A stretch of DNA of 64,000 nt from Welwitschia mirabilis (GCA_051453625.1 JBOZIK010000001.1:186604790-186668789), one strand, 5' to 3'; positions 45,728 through 56,789 are shown, counted from the stretch's first letter. The notes: generated by a model not told the origin, from the letters alone. Numbers and translations are program-made.

Positions 45728-45768
45728 ACATGAGGATTTTCAGTCCTCTACTCTACCAATTGAGTGAA
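45728..45768 (-). pseudogene. trnF-GAA: Second, partial plastid trnF copy
   Basis: The - strand contains ACTCAATTGGTAGAGTAGAG then GACTGAAAATCCTCATG, matching the D arm and complete anticodon arm of plastid trnF with only a few changes and an intact GAA anticodon. The acceptor and T arms are absent. It lies in tandem just upstream of the full-length trnF pseudogene. Tandem partial trnF copies are known in plastid genomes of some plant families, so the duplication could predate transfer. Confidence 0.75.
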
Positions 45769-45970
45769 GGATTATTTGGCAAAATAATAAGTAGAATAAA
45801 TTAATGGATTATGCTCCATCATAAATATTAGAATTAATATATTCTATTCTTTTCAACTTTAATTATTTCTTTTTGTTAATATTTATTTTTTCCTCTATTT
45901 TATGTTTAATATAAAAATATTTTACCAACTCGATGTGGTACTAAAAATTTTAATTTTTGAAACATGAGCT

Positions 45971-46020
45971 TGGAAATAGAGGGATTTCAACTCTCATAGT
46001 CTTATAAACCAATAAAATTT
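45971..46020 (-). pseudogene. trnL-UAA: Plastid trnL-UAA 3' exon remnant
   Basis: The + strand reads tggaaatagagggatttcaactctcatag, which aligns with the reverse complement of the plastid trnL-UAA 3' exon (tggGGatagagggaCttGaacCctcaCGa). It lies upstream of trnF on the same strand, as in the plastid trnL-trnF region, about 200-255 bases away; the plastid spacer is usually longer, so a deletion is likely. Degenerate and non-functional. Confidence 0.6.
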
Positions 46021-46237
46021 AATTCTAGTTTAATTTGTATTATTACTATCTGCATTATTGCTATAAACAACTAGTTCTATTCCATTTCCTTTGTCCCTAT
46101 CTACACTTGCTTTTTTAATTTTTCTTATGATTAGAAGATATAATATATTTTCAGTTATTTCTTATAATATCATAATTCATTATTGAATCCTTATCATATT
46201 AATTTATACTAATATCATTAGTGGGCATATGAACATG

Positions 46238-46491
46238 TCAAACATCTTAGTTTTTGTAGTTAATTTATACTTATGTATAATGTGCATATGTAAATGGATG
46301 AAAGAATGAGGTTANNNNNNNNNNNNNNNNNNNNNNNNNNNNNNNNNNNNNNNNNNNNNNNNNNNNNNNNNNNNNNNNNNNNNNNNNNNNNNNNNNNNNN
46401 NNNNNNNNNNNNNNTCAAACATCTTAGTTTTTGTAGTTAATTTATACTTATGTATAATGTGCATATGTAAATGGATGAAAGAATGAGGTTA
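46238..46491 (+). repeat. Exact 77-bp duplicate flanking a 100-N gap
   Basis: 46,238-46,314 and 46,415-46,491 are identical (starting tcaaacatcttag) on either side of exactly 100 Ns. Assembly overlap artefact. Confidence 0.9.
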
Positions 46492-47102
46492 ATATTAATG
46501 ATAATGCATAAATTCCTCATCTAATAAAAGAATTTTTATAATACTTTACGCATTAGATGATTATGATGAATATACTCTTAAGGCAAGTATGATCACTAAA
46601 GATTTTAAATTTAACATCACATCACTTACCCAGAAATAATAATGCATGAGGATATGTGTATTAATATTATGATAAGTAAATAAAAAATAATAAATTAGTG
46701 ATAATAATAATCTTAATCTTAAGTTTCAAATCTAGTCATATAATTAGAAAACATAAGGAAGGATTTGGATGATATTAAACTTAAAACATTTAGTATTTGT
46801 ACCTTCCTATTAGAACATAACTATCATGCTTTCCTAAATAAATGATTTAGTTATGCTTAGGTCCTTATACTATGCCATGTAGGCAATTTAAAGGTTTAAG
46901 CCCATAACCTTCTAAAGGAAAGACAAGTGTTTTACTACTTGGCCTATGATTTTCTTAGATTAAATAAGGATTTGTTTAGTTGTAAATATCAATATATCAA
47001 GTGTTAAAATATTTTAAAGCATGTTAATCCATTTCTTTAGGTATTAAAACTAATTTCATAATCAAAAAATGAAGATAACATTAATAACAATAATAACAAT
47101 TT

Positions 47103-47356
47103 TAAAAAATAACTTGGCAAATAGAATAGTTGATTCAACCCATATTTATAAGTTATTAGAAGACTTAAAGACTTGGGTTNNNNNNNNNNNNNNNNNNNNN
47201 NNNNNNNNNNNNNNNNNNNNNNNNNNNNNNNNNNNNNNNNNNNNNNNNNNNNNNNNNNNNNNNNNNNNNNNNNNNNNNNTAAAAAATAACTTGGCAAATA
47301 GAATAGTTGATTCAACCCATATTTATAAGTTATTAGAAGACTTAAAGACTTGGGTT
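47103..47356 (+). repeat. Exact 77-bp duplicate flanking a 100-N gap
   Basis: 47,103-47,179 and 47,280-47,356 are identical (starting taaaaaataacttggc) on either side of exactly 100 Ns. The 103-aa and 110-aa open frames across it repeat the same peptide on both sides of the gap and are artefacts. Confidence 0.9.
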
Positions 47357-49792
47357 CAAATTGTACCATGTTCTAGTTAGTGTGTGATTTATATTCATGT
47401 ATTCAATTAGACATGGGCTTTAAGATCTTTGGTATAAAACATATGTAATACCTAGGCATTTCATGATTAGTTCTCATGTCAAGAAGGGTCGCCCATGAAT
47501 TTTCATTCAACCAAGAAAAGTAATAATGCTATTAAGTATGGTATGGTATGGTATGGTTTTCTATGAATTGGATTTCTCAATTGAAAAGAAAAAAATAGAA
47601 AAAATATATAAAAATATTAACATTATACATATTTTATTTCCTCCACAGTATTATGAATAACTATAGTAATCCTAGGACTAAAGTATTTTAAATTTTAAAA
47701 ACTATAAACAAGAATCTCTTTTGTTACAACTTATAAAACATAATAAAATCAACAAGATAAGAAAATGATATGACCATTACACTCTTCCAACACATGTTTA
47801 TTCACTAGGTTATTTAGTTATTTTCATACTCTAAAAATCTAGTGCATTAAGCAAAATAATCTATGTATATTCTTTTCATTGGGGGAATTCCTATTAAATA
47901 ATACTAATAAATATTTGAATTATGATTTTCAAGTCCTAAACATTATTATGAAAACCATATTAAAAAACAAGCATCACAAATTATTTATTATAGTAAATTA
48001 TTAAGTGCATTATAATGAAATTAAACCTTAAAAAAAAGAAATAAATTACACTTGGTACAAAGAAATTATATTATATTACATAAATGCACTAAAATATTTT
48101 AAGACTACATATATTAAAATCTAGTAATTGCTTATACTAAGTTGGTAATAGTTGAAGTAGTGGGACACTCATTCTCTATTTAGAAGGTCATGGGCTTAAA
48201 ACTTTGAATGTCCTACTTCATAGAGTATGTGACCTTAAGAATAATTATATTATTCATTTAGGTGATCATGAAATTAATATTTTTGAAGGAATTTATATAT
48301 AATAAAATTTTTAGTCTAATATTTTCTAGTTAGTAATTAACTTAGGATGTTTTAACAAAGTTCTACAAGGGTTTCTTCAATTTATGTAGGGAATGATATC
48401 AAATCTTTCTTAAAAAATAAATCATTAATAATTTAAGAAAAAGTACTACCACTTAGTAATAAGTAAGATAAATGCCTAAGATAGTGGTTATTCTATTTTC
48501 ATCTTTTCATGCATAATCAAAAAAGGTAAAGGACTCTTCTCTTGTTTCATACAAACACCTATCTATATCATAAAAATTAGGTTTCTTTCTCTTTGTTTTG
48601 GCAAACAAAGTCTTTTTAATTCCTAATAGTAATTTAGAAAAGCTAAAGTATCTCCCTTTAATTCTAGTAACAATACATAGTTTGGAGGATTTGAAAAAAA
48701 GAAACTATAAGTCCTACTACATTTTTTAGTAAATAACTATGTTACCAAAATGATATATCTTTAATATTTAAAGACATATTTTTAATCTTTATGGGTAATC
48801 AAGCTACATAATTAATGGATAAAGAAAAAGATAAAACTCAATATTCAAATTTTTAAAATTTATTACTTAATTTAATTTTTTATAATTTTTTTAAAATATT
48901 AAGCAATTAAATATTATAAGATGTACACATGACTATTTAAATATTTGCTAGTTAACAAGGCTTCCTATATAAGGTGGAAATAAGTAATAATAATTAAGAG
49001 AAGTGAGGACTAGTTAGATCATTAAAAGGTTAATGTTATAGTCTTATTATTGTAAATAATGTACTACACATTTTAATAGCAAAAGTATTAATAATATAAT
49101 TTTAACCCTCTTAAAATTACTTAAATAGAAATTTGTTAATTTTAGTATTTTCAACTTTAATATACTTAAATAGCATGGATTTGTTATATGAAAGTTTTCT
49201 TTGGTTATAATGGGGGTGGTAATTCAAAACTATTAATAACTCTACTATTCTTGTAAATACATTTACCATTAATATCAAATGGATGATTTTAGTTGTGCTT
49301 AGGGCCTTAGTGTGTGTGCGAAGCATAAGAAGTTCAAACACAATGCTAAGGAAAAAGTTATCTCATTATTAACCCTTCATAAGAGTAAAAAATGTACTAT
49401 ACTATAAATAGTAGTTATATGCAATTAAATTGAAAAGATACTTTTTTGTATTAAAAATAATAATTATTATATGTAATTTAATGGAAAAATTAGAATAATT
49501 TTAAAATTTAAAAGGCTCGTAGAGGTATGAATTGGTAATGAATTTTAGTTTTTATCAATCAAAATACATAGATATTTACATGGCCTACTCATTCTTACTA
49601 TTAGGAGGTACAACACTTTTCATCCTTATTAAAAGAGTTAGAAGGAATATTAAAACCTATAATTATCTTAAAATTATCTTGATTTTTTTGCATTAGTAAT
49701 TCTCTCTCCCTCTATCATAGTTGTTCCTTCTGCATCTAATCCCTTGGGGATGTCTCAGCTCCTCAAAAACTAGGCGATGAAAAAATTTTAAG

Positions 49793-50290
49793 TTTATATG
49801 GAGCTGCCTAGGCTGTGGAGGACTGTGCAAGCCAATGCCTTCCATTAAGATTTCAATTGATCTGCATATGATTTACACCACTATTGTTATTTCATGAATG
49901 CTTTCCACAAAGATAGTGGGCAACTTCTGAAACAACTCCATATAATCATGACTTGGTTGAGCAATATGAAATCTTTCTTTAAATGCAATGTCCAGAATAC
50001 AACAATGTTGAGGCATTATCACATCAATGTATTCTTGCTCTCCTACATTTTTAGTAATAGCCATGCAGAGACCCACATCATAATGATTTGCCCTCAACAT
50101 CTTCACAACACTCCACTTAAAAGAATGGTAATCATTGTTTCCCTCCCTTAAGTTAAGAAAGTTTACAATCTCATGCAAAGAGAGGTATAAAAGCTTAGCC
50201 TGTGTGTTATATGATTCTATACAAAGAAGTGTGTTAAGTGTTTCCATCAAACTATGAGGGAGAGTTCTAAAAGCCAGGACAGACTTATAT
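49793..50290 (-). pseudogene. DUF506 (PDDEXK_6) gene, copy B
   Basis: The best preserved frame of the family here: 125 codons open from ATG at 50,250 to a stop at 49,873. In order it shows ETLNTLLCIESY, LLYLSLHEIVNFL, YHSFKWSVVKMLRANHYDVG, then QEYIDVIMPQ and CILDIAFKERFHIAQPSHDY, then ELFQKLPTIFVESIHEI. These match the DUF506 core: L..LGYDA.IC, GEYEYIDVI, .IVD.DFR.EFEIARPT, LP.IFVG. The in-frame TAA after EITIVV interrupts what in copies C and D continues as QIM.R.IEISMEG..LQSPP, the usual C-terminal block. The expected N-terminus is absent, because the homology ends near 50,290 where a retroelement fragment begins. Function of the family is unknown. This copy is a truncated pseudogene. Confidence 0.75.
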
Positions 50291-50299
50291 TAGGTAGTG

Positions 50300-50999
50300 G
50301 ACTCTATTTTTATGGTGTTTGAATAGGTTCTTTTTAAAAAATGCAACACAATATTCTAAATGAATCCAATCTAAAACAAGACTTGCAAATAATAATGAAC
50401 TAATTCAAAATGTGCATGAAATAAGAAAATAATGGAAGTAAAAAAACAATGACTAAAAGCACAAAAATACCAATTAGATGCAAGGCATATTTATAGTGGT
50501 TTGAAAAACCCCCTAATCTACTCTCAACGATCATCTTATTCCCACACTAGGTCTCAGGCCTTCGTTATTCCACCAGGTATTCCAGGTTCACCTATAACAT
50601 TTACCAACAAATTTTTATAGGCTTAGTTTCAATCTTTAAATGGATCTTTCAAGGCTTAATTTCAATCTTTGAATAAACTTTTCAAGGCTTATTCTCAACC
50701 TTTAAACAGACTTTTCAAGGCTTAGTCTTAACCTTTCATAAAACAAAGTGGTAATATAATGATTTCTTTAGAGCATGGATATCACTTGTTCTTGATTCAA
50801 TAGATTTGATGGAGCTTTTCTCCTATAGATGTAAAACAAATAACGCTCTTGATCTGACCTTGAATGTAGAGATGATATTAATGGTAGATCTTATTTCATA
50901 AAAAATATAGATTATGCTTAATCCTTTAGATCCAATAGATTCACCCAAATGAAGATAGTTCTAAAAGATTCTTTGGTCATCTATGTCTTAGCTATTTAT
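50300..50999. mobile_element. Retroelement-like fragment with 33-bp tandem repeats
   Basis: Interrupts copy B directly upstream of its DUF506 remnant. It contains ttatagtggtttgaaaaacccc and cacactaggtctcaggccttcgttattcc, which look like plant LTR/UTR sequence, and about four tandem units of 32-34 bases built on caaggcttagtctcaacctttaaacagac (50,612-50,745). No protein domain is visible. Ends in a 100-N gap. Assignment as LTR sequence is inference. Confidence 0.4.
50612..50745 (+). repeat. 33-bp tandem repeat, four units
   Basis: Units begin aggctta(g/a)tttcaat, aggcttaatttcaat, aggcttattctcaacc and aggcttagtcttaacc, each about 33 bases and ending near acttttca. Identity between units is about 75-85 %. 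Confidence 0.85.
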
Positions 51000-51099
51000 N
51001 NNNNNNNNNNNNNNNNNNNNNNNNNNNNNNNNNNNNNNNNNNNNNNNNNNNNNNNNNNNNNNNNNNNNNNNNNNNNNNNNNNNNNNNNNNNNNNNNNNN

Positions 51100-52480
51100 A
51101 GGTGATCATGAAAGTAATATTTTAAAGTGATTTATGATTGCTAAAAGTTTTAGTCTAATGTTTCCTAGTTCATAACTAACCTAGAGTGTTTTAACAAAGT
51201 TCTGCAAGGGTTTCTTCAATTTATATGGGTGAGGCTGTCAAATCCTTCTTAAAAAATAAATATTTAAGCATTTGAGGAAAAGTACTACTACCTTGTAGTA
51301 AGTTAGATGAATGCATAAAATAGTGTTTATTATCTTTCCATCTTTTCATGCATAATAGAAAAGGTAAAGAACTCTTCTAATGTTCATACAAGCACCTATC
51401 TATATGATAAAAAATAGATTTTTTCCCTTTGTTTTGGCAAATAAAGTTGTTTTAATTCTTAATAGTCATTTGGAAAAGCTAAAGTATCTCCATCTAATTA
51501 TTGTGATATTATATAATTTGGACTATTTTAAAAAAAAGAAACCATAAGTCCTACTGCATTTTCTAGCAAATAACTTTATTATCAAAATGATATATCTTTA
51601 ATGTTTGAAGAATTTTTTTTTAACCTCTATATGTAATCAAGCTACATAATTAATGTGACAAAGAATGTAATTCTTAGGAGGTACTAAAAAAAAGATAAAA
51701 CCAATTATTCAATTTTTTTAAATTAATTATTTAATTTAATTTTTTATAGAATTATGATTATAATTTTTTTTTTCATATGTTAAGTAATCAAAGATTACAA
51801 GATGTACACATGACTTTTTAAAGGTTTTCTAGTTACCAAGTCTTCCTATATAACATGGAAATAAGTAATACTAATAAAGATAAATAAGGATTAGTTAGAT
51901 CACTAAAAGGTTAATGTTATAGTCTTATTATTGTTAATAATGTATTACATATTTTAATAGCAAAAGTATTGATAATATAATTTTAACTGTTTTGAAATTG
52001 CTTAAATAAAAACTTTGTTAATTTTAGTATTTTCAATTTAATATACTTAGATAGCATGGATTAGTTATATAAAAAATTTCTTTGGTTATCGTGGTGTGGC
52101 AATTCAAAACTTTTAATAACTCTACTTTTGTTGTAAATACATTTACTATCAGCATCAAGTGAATGAATTTAGTTGTGCTTAAGGTATTAGTATGTGTGTT
52201 AAGAACAAAAATTTCAAACACAATACCAAGGAAAAAGTTATCTCATTATTAATAGTAAAAAATGTAATACACAATAAATAGTAGTTAGATGGAATTAAGT
52301 TGAAAAGATAATTTTTTATTAAAAATAATAACTATTATTTGTAATTCAATGAAAAAATTACAATAGTTGTAAAATTTAGTAGACTATTAGAGATATAAAC
52401 AGTAATGAATTTTAGTTTTTATCAATTAAAATACATGGATTTTTACATGGCCCACTCATGCTTACCATTAGGGGTACAAG
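51100..52480 (-). repeat. Segmental duplication, copy C, 3' flank
   Basis: Collinear with 48,255-49,640 of copy B and 29,220-30,610 of copy A (for example ggtgatcatgaaagtaatatttt at the start and ttctttggttatcgtggtgtgg near 52,080). Closer to B than to A. No coding sequence. Confidence 0.8.
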
Positions 52481-53025
52481 CAGTTGAATAATTTTATATT
52501 CATATGGAGCTGTCCAAGTTTCCATTACATAGTGAAATTCCTTGTGATGTGGAGGACTCTGCAATCCCATGTCTTCCATTGAGATTTCAATTACTCTATA
52601 CATAATCTGCACCACCATTGTTATTTCATGAATGCTACGCATAAACACAGTAGGCACCTTTGAAACAACTCCACATAATCATGACTTGGTCAAGCGATTT
52701 GAAATCTTTCTTTAAATGAAATGTTTACAATATAATGCTATTGAGTCATTAGCACATTAATGTATTCTTTCTCTACTACATTTTCAGGAACTGCCATGCA
52801 GAGACCCACATCATAGTGAGTCACCCTCAACATCTCCACAACACTCCATCTCAAAAATGGTAATCGCTATTTCCTTCCTTTAAGTTGAGAAATTTTACAA
52901 CCTCATGCAAAGAGAGGTATAAAATCCCAGCCTTTAGGCTACACGACTCTATACATAGAAGTATGTCAAGCATTTTCATCATAGTACGAGGGAGAGTACT
53001 AAAAGCTGAGGCAGACTTGAATTAG
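52412..53025 (-). pseudogene. DUF506 (PDDEXK_6) gene, copy C
   Basis: The C-terminal block is open from 52,657 to 52,412: MPTVFMRSIHEITMVVQIMY, then EISMEDMGLQSPPHHKEFHY and ETWTAPYEYKI, matching the family's ...IV.I....K.SLK..G...PPWRK..Y...KWL.PY.R ending. Upstream segments (52,690-53,020) carry the EYIDV, C.IV and REG counterparts in other frames with indels and stops. Family function is unknown; the fold is PD-(D/E)XK nuclease-like. Pseudogene. Confidence 0.75.
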
Positions 53026-53509
53026 GTAGTGGAATTTTTAATGGATTTGGCAATTTTTAGTGGTTGTAGACAAAATGGAGGGGAGAGTATGCTTAGTGCA
53101 GAGGGTGGGAAGCAAGGCTAGGGAATGGTTTCTCTAATAGAAAAGTGCTTTATTCATAGAAAATGTAGTGGGGAAAACACTTGGAGGAAAAGAAAAATAT
53201 GTGCCTTGGAGGATTTTAAGAGGAGTATGCAGAGGTACAAAGCCTAGACCTGCAACTGATTTACAGTTCTTTAATGCATCTAGTAAAAAAGCCTTAGAGT
53301 TCTTCTTAAGAAATTAAGAGACTGGGAAGAACAAAAATGCAAAAAGGTAATAAATATTACTTTTTTATTAGAAGGACCAAGAAAAAATGAAAAAATAGGA
53401 GATGAACCACTACATAGTTTTTAAAAATTCATCATTTTAATAATATTTAAAAATGTTTTACATAAGGAAAATTTAACACAAATTATTCAAATTCTTTTTT
53501 ATTACTTGT
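53026..53509 (-). repeat. 5' flank of DUF506 copy C
   Basis: Homologous to 54,110-54,700 of copy D (agatggaggggagag and gcagagggtgggaagcaaggctagg segments) and to 31,470-31,760 of copy A. Ends at a 100-N gap at 53,510-53,609. Confidence 0.7.
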
Positions 53510-53609
53510 NNNNNNNNNNNNNNNNNNNNNNNNNNNNNNNNNNNNNNNNNNNNNNNNNNNNNNNNNNNNNNNNNNNNNNNNNNNNNNNNNNNNNNNNNNN
53601 NNNNNNNNN

Positions 53610-54205
53610 TGGAACAATTTTACGCTCATATGGAGCTGTCCAAGTTGCCATTACATACTGAAATTCCCTGTAATGTGGAGGACTCTGTAAGCCAATGCCT
53701 TCCATTGAGATTTCAATTGCCCTGCACATGATCTGCACCACCATTGTTATTTCATAAATGCTACCCACAAAGACAGCGAGGAGCTTCTGAAACAACTCCA
53801 CATAATCATGACTTGCTCGAGCAATCTGAAATCTTTCTTTAAAGGCATTAGCACATCAATGTATCCTTGCTCTCCTATATTTCCAGTGATCGCCATCAGA
53901 GACCCACATCATAGTGATTCGCCCTCAACATCTTCACAACACTCCACCTCAAAGAATGGTAATCGTTGTTTCCTTCCCTTTAAGTTAAGAAAGTTTACAA
54001 CCTCACACAAAGAGAGGTCTAAAATTCCAGCCTTTGTGCTATACGGCTCAGAAGTATGTGAAGCGTTTCCATTATGCTGTGAGGGAGAGTACTAAAAGCC
54101 GGGGAGACTTGGATTGGGCAGTGGACTCTGTTTTTATGATGTTTTCTACTACAGGGCTCCCATTTAAGGTGGGGTGAAAGAGGGAATGGCATGGGCATTT
54201 CCATG
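53610..54205 (-). pseudogene. DUF506 (PDDEXK_6) gene, copy D
   Basis: From high to low coordinates: a possible N-terminal segment from ATG at 54,204 (MEMPMPFPLSPHLKW...STLPHS) joined in frame to METLHILL, then in other frames LSLCEVVNFLN-like, REG..DYHS and VKMLRANH-like segments (53,920-54,020). Next comes a deletion that removes part of the ILDIAF region near 53,845, and then an open C-terminal block from 53,801: MELFQKLLAVFVGSIYEITM, VVQIMCRAIEISMEGIGLQS, PPHYREFQYVMATWTAPYER, running into the 100-N gap at 53,609. This is the least A+T-rich copy and the only one with a candidate N-terminus, so it may be closest to the ancestral gene. Frameshifts make it a pseudogene. Confidence 0.75.
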
Positions 54206-54889
54206 GAATTTTTAATGGATTTGGCAACACTGAAATTTTAAGTGGTTGTAGACAAGATGGAGAGGAAAGTACACTTAGTGCAGAGGGTGGGAAGCAAGGC
54301 TAGGAAAGGGTTTCTCTGACCGACAGGTGTCTTATTCATACACAATGTACATAAGACTGTGAGTTGCCTAGTGCGTCCATTGACGATGCGTTAAGCTTGT
54401 TTTCGCTTAGGTAGGCTTAGTTATTTTCTGTCCTTATCTTTCTGCAAAAGTATTTTGAAAATTATTTTTGTTAGAGCTCTCACTAGCCATATATTGTACT
54501 GTTAAAGGTGAATAAGTGTATTTAAACGTTACATAATCCAATTGGAAAATACATATGAAATTACATGTCTCGGAAAGATCAGACCAGCAGACGGTATAAA
54601 CGCCTTACAGTTCTTCGTGAGAAATTAAGAGACTAGGAAAAACAAAAACGCAAAAAAGCAACAGATTTCACTTTTTTATTAGAAAGATCAGAATTTTACT
54701 GAGAAAACCAAGTGAAAAACCACGAGATGAACCACTACATAGTATTAAAAAATTCTTACATAAGAAGAATTCCATGCAAAGTATTTCTTGTTATCTGTGT
54801 AAAAAAACGGAGAAAAGATATACCAGATTTTAATTCCCCTTACTAACTACAGCTGCTCAATCTTCTTACCAAAACATCCACAACTCAAT
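54206..54889 (-). other. 5' region of DUF506 copy D
   Basis: Shared with the 5' flanks of copies A and C. No clear additional exon. It would contain the 5' UTR and perhaps an intron if the TATA-like element at 54,951-54,957 is the core promoter. Confidence 0.4.
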
Positions 54890-55257
54890 AAGCAAATAAT
54901 GTTTTGAATGCCACACCACTGTTATGCATTGAAGGCATTCATAGGGCCACTTATATAGGCCTAAGTTCCGTACTCCAAAATAAGCATGTTGAGTTATTTA
55001 CTATTTTAAATATGACAATTTAANNNNNNNNNNNNNNNNNNNNNNNNNNNNNNNNNNNNNNNNNNNNNNNNNNNNNNNNNNNNNNNNNNNNNNNNNNNNN
55101 NNNNNNNNNNNNNNNNNNNNNNNAGCAAATAATGTTTTGAATGCCACACCATTGTTATGCCTTGGAGGCATTCATAGGGCCACCTATATAGGCCTAAGTT
55201 CCATACTCTAAAATAAGCATGTTGAGTTATTTACTATCTTAAAGATGATAATTTAAA
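54890..55257 (+). repeat. Diverged duplicate flanking a 100-N gap
   Basis: 54,890-55,023 and 55,124-55,257 are collinear with about 8-10 differences in 134 bases (about 92 %). They flank exactly 100 Ns. Likely two alleles or recent paralogues placed in series. Confidence 0.8.
54951..54957 (-). promoter_or_regulatory. Candidate TATA box upstream of DUF506 copy D
   Basis: The - strand reads GCCTATATAAGTGGCCC, a strong plant-type TATA box, in the 5' flank of copy D. It is conserved in the near-duplicate at 55,184-55,190 (CCTATATAGG) and, more weakly, at 32,248-32,256 and about 34,205. Distance to the candidate ATG (54,204) is about 750 bases, so an intron or long leader would be needed. Confidence 0.4.
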
Positions 55258-56535
55258 TCAATTAACCAAGTTGGATAAGGCAACTCCTAAATTTTGGGGT
55301 GAGAATAAATGTATGATAGAGTTAAATTAAAGCTAATTTGCAATTGCCTAAGTTTGGAGGAGGAGTGTTTGGCAACATGCTAATTATGTAGAGCAATATT
55401 TCCTCTTACATGAATTAACACTTTCCTTTTCTTCACTAATTTAGTTCTAAAATTCATCAATTGCCTCAAATTTGAAAATTTTGTTTGCAATGTNNNNNNN
55501 NNNNNNNNNNNNNNNNNNNNNNNNNNNNNNNNNNNNTGAACTTTTACTTTTTAACCTTTTTACTTCAACTTCATTCTTAGATTATTAGACTTGATTTCAT
55601 ATTTCCTTTTCTTCATATAATTTTGTATTCCTATTTGGACCTCAAAGTTTAGATTTCCTTCTCTCATTTCAAAGTCGAATTCTCTTTCGTTTGAAATTAA
55701 AAGTTATCATCTTCACTTTTTTGAGCCTTTACATCTCTAATTTGAGTAATGAGATTTCTAATTAAATATTTACTTAGTTTTAAACTACAACAAAATAGAC
55801 ACATATACCAAAAAAAGGGGAGAAGATTAGGACTTTTTTTATAATGTCTATTTAACATTCTAGCATTATTAGAAATAAAAATAGATTTATAAAAGAAAAA
55901 ATAAATGGAAATAATATAATAATAAAAGAAAATTCTACAACAACTAACAAGAGTTTAATGATTGAATGAGTGTGAAATTTGAAAGAAAGTTCTCATAGAA
56001 ATTGATGGAAATGTCAAACATGCAAGTCAAAACTAGCATAAATAAAAGGAAAGTATTGAATATTGTAGTGAAATTGAAAAGAAAGATGGCTATCCTTTAC
56101 CATAGTAAGAGGTTATTACAAAAAATATGTTGTTTAAAGAAATTATTACTAGACGGTATCTTATCAAAGATAAGAAAATAATGAACAGGCAGTGAAATTG
56201 GTTAAAGAAGCTTAGTCTTCTCTATTCTTAATGTGATTTCTCTAGATGCAATACAAAAACAAAGATGAAGAAGGTTAAAGGACAAGAATATAGATTTTGA
56301 TGTCTTTGTAAGTATTAGAAACTTCAACAAAGTTCAAGAATAGGCACTTGGATGTAGAACCCCAAGATTCCTTATGGTAATAAAATTACTAAGTTATAAT
56401 TAGGGTTGAAAGCATGTATATGGCTCTACAAGCTAGGATAGTCTAATTTCAAGAATATTATCATTAATTGGTTTAAGTACTATGCAAATTTATATTCTAC
56501 AATTATTCACACATAAAACGTGAGAAAGTTGAAGG
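55258..56535 (-). repeat. Distal 5' flank of DUF506 copy D
   Basis: Homologous to 32,330-33,240, 34,290-35,210 and 41,090-41,340. Contains a 43-N gap (55,494-55,536). The part 55,537-55,900 is T-rich with no counterpart recognised in the other copies. No gene seen. Confidence 0.6.
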
Positions 56536-56780
56536 AAAAAAACCAGATAGTTAAGATAGAAAATCTAAGTTTATTAAAAGGAAATAGAAAAATAAAGATA
56601 GATAATGAATAATTAATAGGTATTAAATGTCACATTTATGGTATTTATGCTAAAGAATTAGTCAAATACTAATTAATATGATGATTAATTATTTAATCTA
56701 ATAAATATGTAATTATGCTAATAAAATGAGTTTCAATGATTTGATCAATTACGTGAAGCTTCTGTAATTTCAAATTAAGA
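56536..56780. other. No recognisable feature
   Basis: A+T-rich spacer between the DUF506 copy D flank and the island that follows. Confidence 0.4.
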
Positions 56781-56789
56781 TTCTCGATC

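Larger units (their letters stand above)
45300..46095 (-). other. Insertion of plastid DNA (NUPT) in copy B
   Basis: The flanks at 45,290 and 46,100 match copy A on either side of about 26,540-26,640, where copy A lacks this sequence. The insert contains the trnL and trnF remnants in plastid order. Only the region from about 45,645 to 46,020 is recognisably plastid-derived. The rest (45,300-45,640 and 46,020-46,095) is too diverged to assign. Copy A has a 10-N gap at the site, which leaves a small uncertainty. Confidence 0.55.
42690..49790 (-). repeat. Segmental duplication, copy B, 3' flank of the DUF506 locus
   Basis: Collinear with copy A (24,590-30,780). Differs from it by an insert of about 0.8 kb at 45,300-46,095 (plastid tRNA remnants), by a local duplication across the gap at 44,270, and by two gap-flanking 77-bp duplicates. 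No coding sequence was found. The 90-aa ORF at 43,146-43,418 lies in a segment whose copy A counterpart (25,066-25,330) does not keep the frame. Confidence 0.8.

Noticed and set aside
47037-47380. 103- and 110-aa frames with an internal peptide repeat
   Set aside because: The repeat is the 77-bp duplicate on both sides of the artificial gap.
53808-54095. 95-aa + strand frame opposite DUF506 copy D
   Set aside because: An antisense shadow; the - strand matches the DUF506 family.
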